A model generated the notes under the pieces. It saw nothing but the letters and a program-made list of their open reading frames with translations. It ran no database searches and was not told where the DNA came from. A program made the position numbers and the translations under genes. From Meconema thalassinum (lineage: Eukaryota > Arthropoda > Insecta > Orthoptera > Tettigoniidae): a DNA stretch of 64,000 bases. The stretch is from contig OX336395.1 in the NCBI GenBank assembly GCA_946902985.2, forward strand, positions 291,333,065 to 291,397,064. Direction: 5' to 3'. Below, in pieces: positions 1 to 10,882 of the stretch (within the stretch, counting starts at the first letter, position 1; each line of letters opens with the position of its first letter).

Positions 1-916
1 TCAAGGGCATTATTCATCAGCGACTTTTACACGTCCACTGAACTAACGATTATACATCCATAGTTCCACTTTAAAAATTCTTATATTCATTAATTGTATC
101 AAAAACTGTTATTATATTTAACCTTCGTGGGTTTCATTCATGAATCGATATGAAGTAAAAATTTGCCAATCACAAATAAATTTAATAGCAAATACGATTA
201 GACACGCCTCCCTGGTCTATCAAAATTGAGATTAATATCTTCAAAGTATCGTAGTATAAAAATACTATCTACAATCAAAGTTCATCTGAACTGCATAAAT
301 AATCGAATAGAATACAATTAGACTGTGTAATGCAAACATTATTGTTCCAATCTAGAATTGAGAAAAACTCCTATCAAATGTTCATTACTATAGTGTATTC
401 AATAAATCGTAAACAAAGTTCATATTTCATAAAATTGTCTATAATGCAATGGTATTTCATAACTGACGATAAATGTCTATGTTGCAATCCTGTTCATAAA
501 ACGACTAGTATTTCCAAGATCGTCGACATAGAAATAGATTTTAACGCTCTAAAATCTTTTAATTATTCTTCTTTCTTGAGGATGACAGAAAATTGGTCAA
601 AGTAATTTACTGAATATAATTACTTTAATAAAATGACACGCTGTCTGAATTCAAATTTGCTATAGAAAATCGTTAACTTTACAGTCAAATCGTGACTACA
701 AAAATATGCAAATTACTGAAAGAATATAAAATATCAGTCTCAACTGATCCAAAATTATTTAACTATGCCAATGACTTAACAATGTCTCAATAAATCGTAG
801 AAAAAGGCATAACTCATCAAGTGTACTGAGTACAGAAGTATCAAGCAAGAATATGGGGCAAAATATATGGGACAGAAAATATGGGGAAAATGGTTGCTCA
901 GATATCGCTAAATGGC
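1..916. other. A+T-rich sequence, nothing recognised
   Basis: I see no repeat family, RNA gene or convincing coding frame here. A 91-codon open frame at 330-605 (+) has A+T-driven composition and no recognisable motif. Confidence 0.5.
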
Positions 917-1270
917 TCAAATAAAACAAGAAACGTTCACGACTACCTTATCTGTTGATTGAAGTTCTAGAGGAAAATTTCCAAAGAAGACTGCTGATGG
1001 TTCCATTTCACCAACGTAAAGATGTGCTCCGACCTCGAACCTGGAACCAGCGCCCTCGGAGAATAGAACTGCTTCCTCCTCCGGAAATTGCACTGCTCCG
1101 TGTAGACGATAGACATCCTTCTGGCAAAACTCTTCTTTGTGAGCCGGGTCTACCCTGGCCTCTCTTGATAGTTCCCTGAAGTTCTGGTAGAAATTCGCCA
1201 TGAAGTTTATTGCAATTATTTCCGCAGAAATGTTCATAGTTGTGAAGTATGAAAATATTTCCACTGCCAT
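917..1270 (-). CDS. Unrecognised 117-codon open frame
   Basis: I do not recognise this protein. The frame is open for 117 codons in a locally G+C-richer island (about 1010-1180) inside A+T-rich DNA. Its amino-acid composition is mixed rather than repetitive, with an acidic middle section (FPEEEAVLFSEG) followed by an aromatic and Gly-rich tail. It has no signal peptide and no membrane segment. It could be a decayed exon or a fragment of an unknown element. It could also be chance, because the opposite strand is open over much of the same interval. No partner exon or splice pair could be identified. Confidence 0.15.
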   Translation of the reverse strand: MAVEIFSYFTTMNISAEIIAINFMANFYQNFRELSREARVDPAHKEEFCQKDVYRLHGAVQFPEEEAVLFSEGAGSRFEVGAHLYVGEMEPSAVFFGNFPLELQSTDKVVVNVSCFI

Positions 1271-2423
1271 TTGATATAATTCAGCGTTGGACTACGATGC
1301 ATGAGTGTAGTTGGATGTTCACTACATGCTCGCTTTTGTAGAAAGACGATTAGCGAAGTTCCATGCTGCTATTTCACTCCATTGATATATGTCCCAATTG
1401 CATTAAAGATTTAGCCTTCCATCTCCACTTCCGTTATAATAATAGTTGAAAGTACTGCCAGATTATATTGTTCCATTGTAGAACGTATCGTTGTATCACC
1501 AAATGCAATCTTTAGTATCACGGTTGCAATACAAGTGTCAGCCGTAGCGTAGAATGTGATATTATAAAAGTGCTTCTCAGGTGGCGAGAAAATCACTTTT
1601 GTCTGCAGTCTTAAAATGCCAATATCTTCCAAATTATAATCGTGAAAATGTTCAACTTTCCTACACACCTCAATATAGTAGTGCACAATTGATAGATTAT
1701 CTTGTAGACTCGTTTATGTGTGCGTTTCAACTTCGCCTAGTTTCACTAACTGTAAAATGGAACTGCTGCTCGCTCCGTGCTCGTTCGATGCGGTGGGCTC
1801 TACCACACGCGCTAATGACGACTTGCTTCACTGAATCACTCGAAGTCTGACAATATGATAATCAGAAAAACCACTATAAGACATGTGAAAATGAGAAATG
1901 AGATATGAGAGCTCCTCTCTGCTATGCAAGACCTTTTATCAACTTCTTAAGGGGCGTATCCATCCCTTCCATAGCTTGTTCCTCCGTCATTGCTAGAAGT
2001 TCTAACTTTGGCTATACTTGACAGATTTTCAAATTTCAAAAACTCAAAATTAATTTCTTCAAAATTCCAAATCAATGCCATAACTGAAAATAGTTTTCCA
2101 CAATTCTGCATTCCAAAAGTAATTACATATGGTAGTTTCAGTAATCTCCGTCTTCCTCCAAACTATCATTCATTGGTTCGAGCCTCTCCTCCAATAGCGT
2201 AACTTCTTCCTTAGCACAATTCCATGTTTCCCTGCGACTGCGTCGTAAATCTCAGATCTTTCTCGAACAAAATCATGACGTCACCAAGAATCTCAGCTCA
2301 ACCAGCCTACTTGCATAAAGTCTGCGTCATCCGTGCCTACGTCATGAATATACAACTATGACAGCCATAACTTTATTCATATATGCCAATACAGCCACCG
2401 TGGTCTCAATATAATTCAATTTA
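1271..2423. other. A+T-rich sequence, nothing recognised
   Basis: Open frames at 1411-1686 (-) and 1581-1850 (+) overlap on opposite strands and match nothing I know. No repeat from elsewhere in the window recurs here. Confidence 0.4.
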
Positions 2424-2662
2424 CGGGGGAAGTACCATCCCGGCATTTGCCCGAAGACGAAGTGGGAAACCACGGAAAACCACTTCGAGGATGGCTGAGG
2501 TGGGAATCGAACCCCCTCTACTCATTTGGACCACCCGAGGCTGAGTAGACCCCGTTCCAGTCCTCATACCACTTTCCAAATTTCGTGGCAGAGCCGGGAA
2601 TTGAACCCAGGACCTCCGGCGCGGCAGCTAAGCATGCTGACCGCTACGCTACGGAGGCGACA
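2424..2662 (-). repeat. tRNA-derived SINE, family S1
   Basis: Read on the minus strand, this begins with a tRNA-like head (about 2587-2661) carrying an A-box-like stretch and the B box GGTTCAATTCC. A unique body about deciding and viewing 'accacggaaaacc' follows, near 2470. The same family lies in plus orientation at 27081-27275, and body-like pieces recur near 22.5 and 42.4 kb. It abuts and truncates the transposon copy that follows. It is not a functional tRNA gene, because the head is diverged and fused to SINE body. Confidence 0.75.
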
Positions 2663-3573
2663 TGTACTATTACAAGAAGATTATAGTGTACGTGTGGTAT
2701 TCAAACTTCAATCGCATGATTAGAACACAAGAAGTAAAAACGAGATTTTAAAATTTCGCACAGCCACCATCTTGAGGTTACGTAAACAATTGACCTAAAT
2801 TAGATGCCAATGCATTACAATATGTATAATTATTTACTATACCACATTTCACTGCGCTCAGAGAGTTAAATCACGAAAAAGTCTATTAAAATATTTCAAA
2901 TTCGCTTGGCCGCCATGTTAGTTTTGTACTTTAAAGGTTTATGAAATTTACATAGATAAACTTGTACCAGTGCGCTTTATAACCGTACAAAATTTCAGGG
3001 TGATATCTGTAATAGTTTCGGAGATATAGAATGCCAGTGAAATATTTCGCACAGCCGCCATTTTGAGGTTTTGTAAACAATTGAACTAAATTAGACGCCA
3101 GTGCATTACAATGTGTATAAACATTTGCTGTACCAAGTTTCATTACGTTTGGATGGTTGAAACCTGAGAAAAGTCAATTTAAATGCTTCAAATTCACTTG
3201 GCCACCATGTTGGTTTTGTAGTTACCAGGTTTTTGAAAGTCTCTTAGTTACACTTTTAGTAGTGCCCTCTATCACCGTACAAAATTTTAGGGTGATATCG
3301 GTAATAGTTTCGGAGATACTGAATGCTGGTGAAATATTTCACACAGCCGCCATGTTGGATTGGTGAGACACAATAAAAATTTGAAGGTCACGGTCGGGGT
3401 CGGCCAGAATGGTGCTATGACCTTACCGAGTTTCATTGAAATCGCTCCTGCCGTTTAGAAGTTATTATGGGGGACACACAAACACACACACCATCACACA
3501 CACACCCACACACAGACACACGGACAAAAGGTGATGTCATAAGACTATTTTTTCATAAAATGAAAATAGGCTA
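2663..3573 (+). mobile_element. Helentron-like non-coding element, 5'-truncated (module I)
   Basis: From its first bases this copy follows the element at 31.65-33.02 kb. It contains blocks about 290 bp apart, each with a CAGCCGCCAT-type core, then a (CA)n microsatellite (about 3478-3530). It ends in the family 3' stem-loop (left arm near 3544, right arm GAAAATAGGCTA ending at 3573). The 5' end is missing where SINE S1 abuts. It has no coding capacity. The Helentron assignment is inferred from structure; see the full copies at 15059, 25514, 31484 and 49827. Confidence 0.65.
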
Positions 3574-3693
3574 AAAATAGGTTATTTTAGGTTTTTCTTC
3601 CAGGATCTATACAAGCAGCAATAATTTCATGTTTTTCTTATTTCTGTGAAATGTATTTATAAACTTATTTCACAAAAGTTTACATTATCACTC

Positions 3694-4680
3694 ACTTGTG
3701 CCGGGCTCCTCTCCGTCTCCTTTCCTGTCGGCCTGTCTTATTCTACTTTTGTTCTATTCTGACCCCGACGGTATTAGGGTATCCGAGGCCTAGGGAGTCT
3801 CTTCCATTCCCGCCTTAATTGGCCCTTGTCTCATCTTTCCTGATCCCCTCCTTCTGCGAGGTGTCAGCCTTCTCTTTCTTTTCATGTTATCTCCTGCCTT
3901 CTGCTTAAGGCCCTCAAGCAGGCCCCACCACTTCTGGTGCACCCTGGATATTGCTACACCCTCAGGGGCTCACGGCTGATGAGTTCGGGAGTCGGCGATC
4001 CCAGGGGATTCATGAGCTGGGCCAGTTTTTCCCCTTTTTCCACTGACATTGGGGCGGGCCCACTCTTTCCCTTTCCCATCTGCCTTTCACGGCTCTCCTT
4101 CCTTCCAAGTACCTCAATCCTCATTCTTCGAGGGTTGCGGGCATTTGTTTTCTTCCTGTCCCGTATTTGCCTTATCCTTTATTTGTTTACCATATCTTCT
4201 TCTAGTATGTAAGTCTGTATTTATTTTTTATTTTTTAGCGTATGGTTTTAGTGCCGGGAGTGTCTGAGGACATGTTCGGCTCGCCAGTTTTGTAGCTGCT
4301 TCGAGACGGACAACCAATGGGTGAGCTACAAGTACCATTGGGGAGGAAAGTTTTGGATGTAAGGGCGAGGAGTTGGAAGGTAGCGGCTGTGGCTTATAGT
4401 TAGGGACCAACCCCGGCATTTGCCTGGAAGGAAGATGGGAAACCACAGAAGAACATCTTCAAGGTTGCCGGCGGAGGGATTTGAACCTCCTCGCCTCCCG
4501 GATGTGAGCGACTGCCAGCAGTCATGCCGTAACGACCACGGCTAACTCACCCGGTAGTCTGTAGTTAGTATTAGTTATAGTTTTCATTCTCATCTCATCT
4601 TTCACTGTTACCCAAACCATTAGGGGCCGATAACCTAGATGTTAGGCCCCTTAAAGCAACAATTATCATCATCATCGTAC
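3694..4680 (+). repeat. Interspersed repeat D, split by a SINE
   Basis: C+T-rich sequence containing the phrase GTATCCGAGGCCTAGGGAGT is shared with 24367-24512 and 49578-49735. SINE S2 interrupts it at 4223-4556. The repeat resumes and ends with a 'ggggccgataacctag' motif and an ATC-rich tail. A similar tail in the opposite orientation lies at 5527-5592. It is probably the 3' part of a retroposon (LINE 3' UTR or SINE). No coding region is visible. Confidence 0.55.
4223..4556 (-). repeat. tRNA-derived SINE, family S2
   Basis: This is a reversed copy of the family seen at 21012-21357 and 47716-48065. The T-rich tail lies on the left and the tRNA-like head on the right (B-box-like TTCAAATCC on the minus strand). 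Flanks show a near-identical 11-bp duplication (GTCTGTATTTA / GTCTGTAGTTA), consistent with retroposition into repeat D. Confidence 0.75.
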
Positions 4681-4925
4681 TGCATTTAACGGTAGTAACC
4701 TCCGTCCTACTGCTTGTAATCGCGATGGAAATAATTTTACGATGCATTTCAATGGGGAAGTAACATTCTTTATTTGAAAAAAGGCTTAACAGCTATTTAG
4801 GTTATTTTAGGTGTCAACCCCATATTTCCATATTCTGCTCCAGGATGTGTGAAACGAACATATATGTTGAAATTTGTGGATTACATACCCAGGAAAAAAT
4901 AGGTAAAAACCTTGGAATCCGGACC

Positions 4926-5503
4926 CTAGTAATGACCACAAGCCTGTGCACAGGTGTCCCATTGCTTCACTAACCGCAGGATTCCCCTTTCAAAGAAGTC
5001 TTGTGGTTGTGACAGGAGCCAATACTGCACGGTGTCCTTTAGTTCGTCGTCCGATTGGAAACGTTTTCCCTTGAGATGTATTTTTAACGGACCAAACAGA
5101 TGGAAGTTGCAGAGTGTCAAGTCTGAACTGTAGGGCGGATGCTCAAGTTGCTCCCACTTGAACGTGGCCAATACACCTTTTGTGACGTTAGAGACGTGTG
5201 GGCGAGCGTTATCATGGAGCCGAATCACTCCTCTCGAGAGTAGTCCAGGCTGTTTGTTCTTCATGGACTTTCGTAGGCTACGGAGTATTGCACGCCACTG
5301 TTGATGGTTCGTCCGTGGTTTCCAATCGGACGACGAACTAAAGGACACCGTACAGGATTGGCTACTGTCACAACCACAAGACTTCTGGGAACAGGGAATC
5401 CTGCGGCGAGTGAAGCAATGGGACACCTGTGGTGATTACTTTTGAATAACGAATAAATTGTATCCACAGTATCGTTTCTACCTTTTCATTTGAACACCCC
5501 GCG
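4926..5503 (-). pseudogene. mariner transposase C-terminal remnant in an inverted arrangement
   Basis: A minus-strand frame at 4926-5267 encodes a mariner-type C-terminal half. It has the HDNARPH motif around the second catalytic Asp, then a PPYSSDL stretch and a C-terminal tail. The residue 34 positions after the second Asp, normally the third catalytic Asp, reads Asn (LTLCNF), so the catalytic core is broken even within the preserved part. At about 5313-5445 the C-terminal coding segment appears again on the plus strand, pointing the other way. The copy is therefore a partial palindrome that lacks the DNA-binding N-terminal half. A second mariner at 12134-13311 has the same layout. Inactive. 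Confidence 0.8.
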
Positions 5504-5526
5504 TAGAAAAATGGGGGGCGCTAAAT

Positions 5527-5592
5527 GGTTAATGATGATGATAATTGTTGTTTTAAGGGGCCTAACATCTAGATTATCGGCCCCTAATGGTC
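5527..5592 (-). repeat. Repeat D-type 3' tail motif
   Basis: Contains 'ggggcctaacatctag' followed by 'cggcccctaatgg', the reverse complement of the tail at 4620-4680. It probably marks the end of a second, otherwise unrecognised retroposon. Confidence 0.45.
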
Positions 5593-5689
5593 TGACTGAA
5601 ATCGAAAATGTCAGTGAGGTGGACACCAGAACGATAACTAACGGAGATTGAAAATACTGACAAAAGGTTGAAAAGACACACAAAATGAA

Positions 5690-6835
5690 ATTTAGATTGC
5701 AAATACTTTGAAAATGTGATTTAGATTGAAAATAGTTTCAAAATGTAATTGAAATTCAAAATACTCACAAAATGTAATTGAGATTCGAAATACTTACAAA
5801 ATGCCCAACCTACAAAATGCAATTTAGATTGAAAATACTTACAAAATGCCCAACCTACAAAATGCAATTTAGATTGAAAATACTTACAAAATGCCCAACC
5901 TACAAAGTGCAATTTAGATTGAAAATACTTACAAAATGCCCAACCTACAAAATGCAATTTAGATTGAAAATACTTACAAAATGCCCAACCTACAAAGTGC
6001 AATTTAGATTGAAAATACTTACAAAATGCCCAACCTATAAAGTGCAATTTAGATTGAAAATACTTACAAAATGCCCAACCTACAAAGTGCAATTTAGATT
6101 GAAAATACTTACAAAATGCCCAACCTACAAAATGCAATTTAGATTGAAAATACTTACAAAATGCCCAACCTACAAAGTGCAATTTAGATTGAAAATACTT
6201 ACAAAATGCCCAAACTACAAAATGCAATTTAGATTGAAAATACTTACAAAATGCCCAACCTACAAAGTGCAATTTAAATTGAAAATACTTACAAAATGCC
6301 CAACCTACAAAATGCAATTTAGATTGAAAATACTTACAAAATGCCCAACCTACAAAATGCAATTTAGATTGAAAATACTTACAAAATGCCCAATCTACAA
6401 AATGCAATTTAGATTGAAAATACTTACAAAATGCCCAACCTACAAAGTGCAATTTAGATTGAAAATACTTACAAAATGCCCAATCTACAAAATGCAATTT
6501 AGATTGAAAATACTTACAAAATGCCCAGCCTACAAAGTGCAATTTAAATTGAAAATACTTACAAAATGCCCAATCTACAAAGTGCAATTTAGATTGAAAA
6601 TACTTACAAAATGCCCAATCTACAAAGTGCAATTTAGATTGAAAATACTTACAAAATGCCAACCTACAAAATGCAATTTAGATTGAAAATACTTACAAAA
6701 TGCCCAACCTACAAAATGCAATTTAGATTGAAAATACTTACAAAATGCCAAATCTACAAAGTGCAATTTAAATTGACAATACTTACAAAATGCAAATTGT
6801 AGATTCAAAAAAATTACAAATGTAATTTAGATAGG
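5690..6835. repeat. 45-bp tandem satellite array, about 24 units
   Basis: The unit is 45 bp and includes 'aaaatgcccaacctac' and 'gcaatttagattg'. About 22 units are near-identical (5803-6780), with decayed units at both edges. Units differ mainly at a few sites (aaaatgc or aaagtgc; caacc, caatc or cagcc), and one unit near 6660 is 1 bp short. Because 45 is a multiple of three and the unit has no stop, both strands give long artificial open frames (302 and 313 codons). I do not call these genes. Confidence 0.95.
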
Positions 6836-6892
6836 CTACACGGGGCGCCCATAAGTTACCGATCGTAACAAAAGAACCTTCAAGAGAAAGAG

Positions 6893-7205
6893 AATTGCAC
6901 CGGAGTAGCACGCCTGCCTTGCACCCGGAGGCCCCAGGTTCGATTCCTGTCTCCGTCAGGAATATTAGAAAGTGACGTGAGGGCTGGAACGGGGTGAACT
7001 GAGCCTCGTGAGGACAATTGATTAGCTGTCTGACAGTGAGGCTGCACCCCGGTCATGGGGACCAAGATTAACGGCCGAGGGGACACGACGCGCTGTCCAC
7101 GAGTCACCACATAATCTGTTGGCAAAATAGCTGGGCAGCGGTCGCTTGGTAGGCCTGGGCTCTTCATGGGCTTTAGTACCAAGGTGTTTGGTTTGGTCTT
7201 CATAA
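6893..7205 (+). repeat. tRNA-derived SINE, family S4
   Basis: The head at about 6898-6958 has B box GGTTCGATTCC and a tRNA-like 3' strand, followed by a SINE body up to the 'gtttggtttggtc' stretch. Only one copy is visible in the window, so the family call rests on the head and overall layout. Confidence 0.65.
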
Positions 7206-7519
7206 ATAAGTGCGTCTAGACAAATAAACAGAACTGTGTCGCGTCAAGCCAGCATACTAATAAAGCCGGGAGGATGGTTTAACACAATGGGTCCACTGTG
7301 GAGAGCGTTACAACACAATCAATTTTCATGTTTTATTCTGGCCCTTTCTTCCTTTTTCCCAAAAACCTCTCATATACACACTATGCTTCCTCTGTCTCTC
7401 CTCCCTCCACTTCTTTCCCGGTTGTCTCTCTTTGGGAGTTCGCTCAAACTTCTGTTGTCTAAGGCCGATGCTACATTGGAAGCGGAGTTTCTCCCGACCA
7501 GGCGGTCTGAGCGGGTCTG

Positions 7520-8745
7520 AAGCCTCGTCCACACCGGCAGATTTGTTTCCTGAAACATTGTATGCAGACTGTTTCCCAAATGTTTCTCATTTGTATGCGG
7601 CATGTTTGCAGACTTTTTGAACACAATCTACATACAATCGGGAGACACATTCCATGCTCGAGTGATGTTTGGAAACAGTCTGCATACAAATGACAAACAA
7701 ATCTCGTGTTTCTATAGACAAGATACAATGTTTTCTGTTTTCCAACGAAATGATAAACACGCATACAAGAAACAAGTATTTTGTCTCAAGTCTTTCATGT
7801 GTGGACGTGCTTTGAAACTGGAGACCGGATACAAATCACAGACGCATCCAGTAGCTAGCTGCCTTTCGAGCGGATCACAGTGCGGATGGAGTCATACTGC
7901 AGAGGTAATTGTGCGTGGCAAAACTAGATATTTGGTTTTTAGTTTTAAAATTTGATAGGAAAACTGTGCACCTAGTGATAGTCCCAAAATGACTTCTTGG
8001 AATCAGGAACAGTAGGTTCCGGCCTAGTATGTACCTTCCTCAAGCACTCTTCGTGTCCAACACCTCCTCTTTCTTGGTAGAGTGGACACATAATCAAGCA
8101 ATACAAAACACGCACAAGCCAAAAGTATGTCTTGTTCACTCTGCATCGCTAGAAGCACTGACTGTGTGGATTAGAGGTCTAATTCTGGTGTGGACGCAAA
8201 ACAAGTAACATACTTGTATTGGATACAATGTTTCTAAACAGTCTGCATACTGTATGCAGACTTGTATGGAGACTGTTTCCAGACTCCAAAGTAGTATACA
8301 TACAGTTTTCATGAAAAAATGAAAATCCACAGCCTGCTTCCAGTCTCCGACCGGGTCAGGAATGGAATGAATGAGGCCCCGATCTAGCGGCGAGGATATG
8401 GACTGTGCCGGCTGCCCAGGCCTGACGCACTCCTCTGGGGCAATGATTAAACGAATGACAGATGAAATGAAATGATAGTGGAGAGTGTTGCTGGAATGAA
8501 ATTTTGACAGGGAAAACCGGAGTACCCGGAGAAAAACCTGTCCGCCTCCGTTTTGTCCAGCACAGATCTCACATGGAGTGACCGGGATTTGAACCACGGA
8601 CCCAGCGGTGAGAGGCCGGCGTGCTGCCGCCTAAGCCACGGAGGCTTCACATACAGTCTTCATACAGTTTTCAAACAGTTTGCATACAGTCTGCAAACAA
8701 TCTACATACAGTCGGCAAACAAATCTGGTGGTGTGGACGAGGCTT
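7520..8745. mobile_element. Foldback/MITE-type element with 29-bp TIRs
   Basis: The ends AAGCCTCGTCCACACC... (7520-7548) and ...GGTGTGGACGAGGCTT (8717-8745) are nearly perfect inverted repeats. Inside, short variants of 'tgcatacagtctgcatac' recur in both orientations near both ends, giving many small hairpins. No coding region is seen. SINE S5 is inserted at 8313-8648. Confidence 0.7.
8313..8648 (-). repeat. tRNA-derived SINE, family S5
   Basis: On the minus strand a tRNA-like head (about 8575-8646, B-box-like GGTTCAAATCC) leads into a SINE body and a T/A-rich tail at the left. Flanks carry a 15-bp duplication with one mismatch (ACATACAGTTTTCAT at 8298-8312, ACATACAGTCTTCAT at 8649-8663). 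This demonstrates insertion into the foldback element. Confidence 0.8.
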
Positions 8746-9110
8746 GAAGAAAACAAACACATGACACACCGTCCCCCGTCCTACATTGGAGCCAGTGGAG
8801 TAGAGTCGGGTCTGAACTGGTCTGACAACAATCAAAAAGGTTTGTTTTTTCTTCGAGTTGCATGGAAGCTTTGGTCGAGGTGGTGCGTTTCAACATCATC
8901 TATTGAAATTGGTTTTTGTGTTTGTGCAGTAATGGTAGACAAAGGCATTTTAATTGAATTAGTGCGTGAGCGAGTAGTAATATGGGACCAGAGGGACAAA
9001 CAGTACTACAACCACGATTTGAGGTAAAAACTGTGGGGGGAAGTTACTCCATTTCCGTAGGTCTATTTCTATGTGTGAAAGAATGTAATCAAATGTTTCG
9101 ACGGTCATTC

Positions 9111-9790
9111 TACAGAGAGGTTAGTTTGGATGTATCGGAGACCCTCGCTACACCGCTCGCCCGCGGCGCGAGCCTGTCTCCCGCCACGCACTTTGCCGTT
9201 ATGCGGCGCCCACACGGCACTGAGTCATTGAGTATAGGAATTTGTACTTACCTAGTTCACAGCTGGTGCTGAAAATGTTCGCCATTCACTACTACACATC
9301 GCTGGCACCTTTTTATGAAACTGGCATGTACTCTCTGAAGTTCCTCAGCACCGATTGACTGTATTTCAGCTGTAATATAGTCTTTAAGCTCATTTATAGT
9401 GCGAGGGTTTCTAGCATACACTCTATTTGTAAGCGTTCCCCACAAATAAAAGTCACATGGTGATAAGTCTGTGCTTCGCGGGGGCCACACGTTCCGACTT
9501 ATAATCCTCGTACCAAAAATGCGACGCAATTCTGTCATGGATGCTTCGTCAGTGTGAGCAGTGGCTGAATCTTGTTGAAAATAAGTTGACAATCGCTCTC
9601 CGTAAGTCAGTTCGTCAAAAAATTGGTCAAGGATCACATTGAAGTACAAATTAAAGTACAAATTCCTATACCCAATGCCTCTGCCGCGCGAGCGCCGCAT
9701 AACGGCAAAGTGCCTGGCGGGAGACAGGCTCGCGCCGCGGGCGAGCGGGCTAGCGAGGGTCTCCGATACATCCAAACTAACCTCTCTGTA
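9111..9790 (-). mobile_element. Tc1/mariner-superfamily element with long TIRs, internally deleted
   Basis: Inverted repeats of roughly 130 bp bound this 680-bp element. The left arm starts TACAGAGAGG and the right arm ends CCTCTCTGTA, with TA at each edge as in Tc1/mariner insertions. Between the arms lies the 3' part of a transposase gene on the minus strand. The 5' half of the gene is gone, so this looks like a deletion derivative that kept its ends. Confidence 0.75.
9257..9655 (-). pseudogene. DDE transposase C-terminal fragment
   Basis: The translated fragment contains YFQQDSATAHT (second catalytic Asp region), a WPPRSTDLSPCDFYLWG segment (third catalytic Asp region) and a helical tail ending RCVVVNGEHFQHQL. 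This is the DDE_3-like layout of insect Tc1/mariner-superfamily transposases whose N-terminus is an HTH domain. The first catalytic Asp and the DNA-binding region are missing. At its upstream end the frame runs into the right TIR, so the first ~50 codons of the open frame are not transposase. Non-functional, but it could be mobilised in trans if a full-length relative exists. Confidence 0.75.
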
Positions 9791-10348
9791 TGATATTATT
9801 TGAATCTATCAGGGTGACTACGCATAGGTAGGCAGGTTGTGTAAAATTCACTATGACGGTGGTCTTCATTGAACTCATGAACCCTTTTTCTTTTACACGA
9901 GTTTAATAATAAATTCCTGTCCAATAACATGAAAACAATTAGTTCCTCGTCCATTTTTCAACTGTAGTAATAGACAACTTTCCTCGTCAAGAGTTGACAC
10001 AGTACTGGTTCTTCCGCTCCTGGCTAAAAACTAGCTGCAATGTAGGAGGGCCGAGTCTGGACTAGTCTGGTCTGGCCGGGTCAGGTCTGGTGGCCAGATC
10101 GACTCCGCTTCCAATGTATGATCAGCCTAAGTTTTTCTCTGTATGTGATCCTGTCTGTCTTGTCTTCTGTAGAAATGTTTTTCTTGAGGTCTTCCACGGT
10201 TTCCTTTACCCAATTGGTTTTTAGTGCACTGTTCGTAACTATATTTAAAATGTTCGGTCAGTCTGTCTTCGGTCATCCTATGTATATGTCCTTAATATGT
10301 TTCCCTTCTATTCCTTATGTTGTTTGTAATCGTCCCTGTCTGTTTGTG

Positions 10349-10570
10349 TGTGGGGCTGGCTGCGTGGCTCAGCGGTAACGTTCTCGCTTGCTGAGCCCAA
10401 GGTAGCAGGTTCGTATCCTGGCGCAGTCAGCTGGCATTTGAGGGTGCGCAAATGCGTGGGAGCCGTGTCAGTAGATTTACTGGCACGTTAAAGATCCCCT
10501 TCGGGGCAAAATTCCGGCACCCCGGCGTCTCTAAAAGCCAGAGTAGTTAAAAGGGACGTAAAACCAATAA
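10349..10570 (+). repeat. tRNA-derived SINE, family S6
   Basis: The head begins 'ggctgcgtggctcagcggta' (A-box-like) with B-box-like GGTTCGTATCC near 10410. A body containing 'ctggcacgttaaagatcccc' follows, ending in an ATT-rich tail. This is a common arthropod SINE layout. Confidence 0.75.
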
Positions 10571-10840
10571 CATTATTATTGTCTGTTTGTACAGTTCTAC
10601 TGTCGGTCTCTTTATCCATATTCCCTCTTTTTGAACTCGTCCGTAGATCTTTCTCGGAATTTTCCTCTCTTGTTTTTCTAATTCCTTGATTTTTGTTCGT
10701 CCCTTGATTGCTGTCGTTTCTGAAGCGTATAAGGCCTCTGGTAACTCTACTGTACGACAGTGTCGTAATTTGGCATTGATGGAAATACGTCCTTTATTGT
10801 AGAGGTTCCATGTAAGTCGGTATGCTTTCTGCAATTTAGC
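10565..10840 (-). pseudogene. LINE ORF2 C-terminal fragment
   Basis: The minus-strand translation reads ...LPEALYASETT...LEKQERKIPRKIYG...GIWIKRP..ELY, the stretch after the reverse transcriptase in a common insect LINE group. The related fragment at 38.68-38.88 kb on the plus strand carries the same signature. The RT domain itself is absent, and SINE S6 adjoins the fragment. It is a 5'-truncated dead copy. Confidence 0.65.
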
Positions 10841-10882
10841 GATCCTGTCTTCATTGGATTATTATTATTATTATTATTATTA

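Larger units (their letters stand above)
7463..10127. mobile_element. Harbinger-like TIR element carrying two nested TIR elements
   Basis: The left end GGCCGATGCTACATTGGAAG (7463) is an imperfect inverted match to the right end, whose reverse complement starts GGCTGATCATACATTGGAAG (10127). Both copies continue with cggagt. A TAA sits just outside each end (7460-7462 and 10128-10130). A 3-bp TWA-type duplication and GGC-starting TIRs are typical of PIF/Harbinger. No transposase of that family remains. The interior holds a foldback element (7520-8745) and a second TIR element (9111-9790). Confidence 0.55.

Noticed and set aside
5721..6686. 302- and 313-codon frames on both strands
   Set aside because: They are products of the 45-bp satellite, whose unit is a multiple of three without stops. 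Both strands being open is the sign of an artefact.
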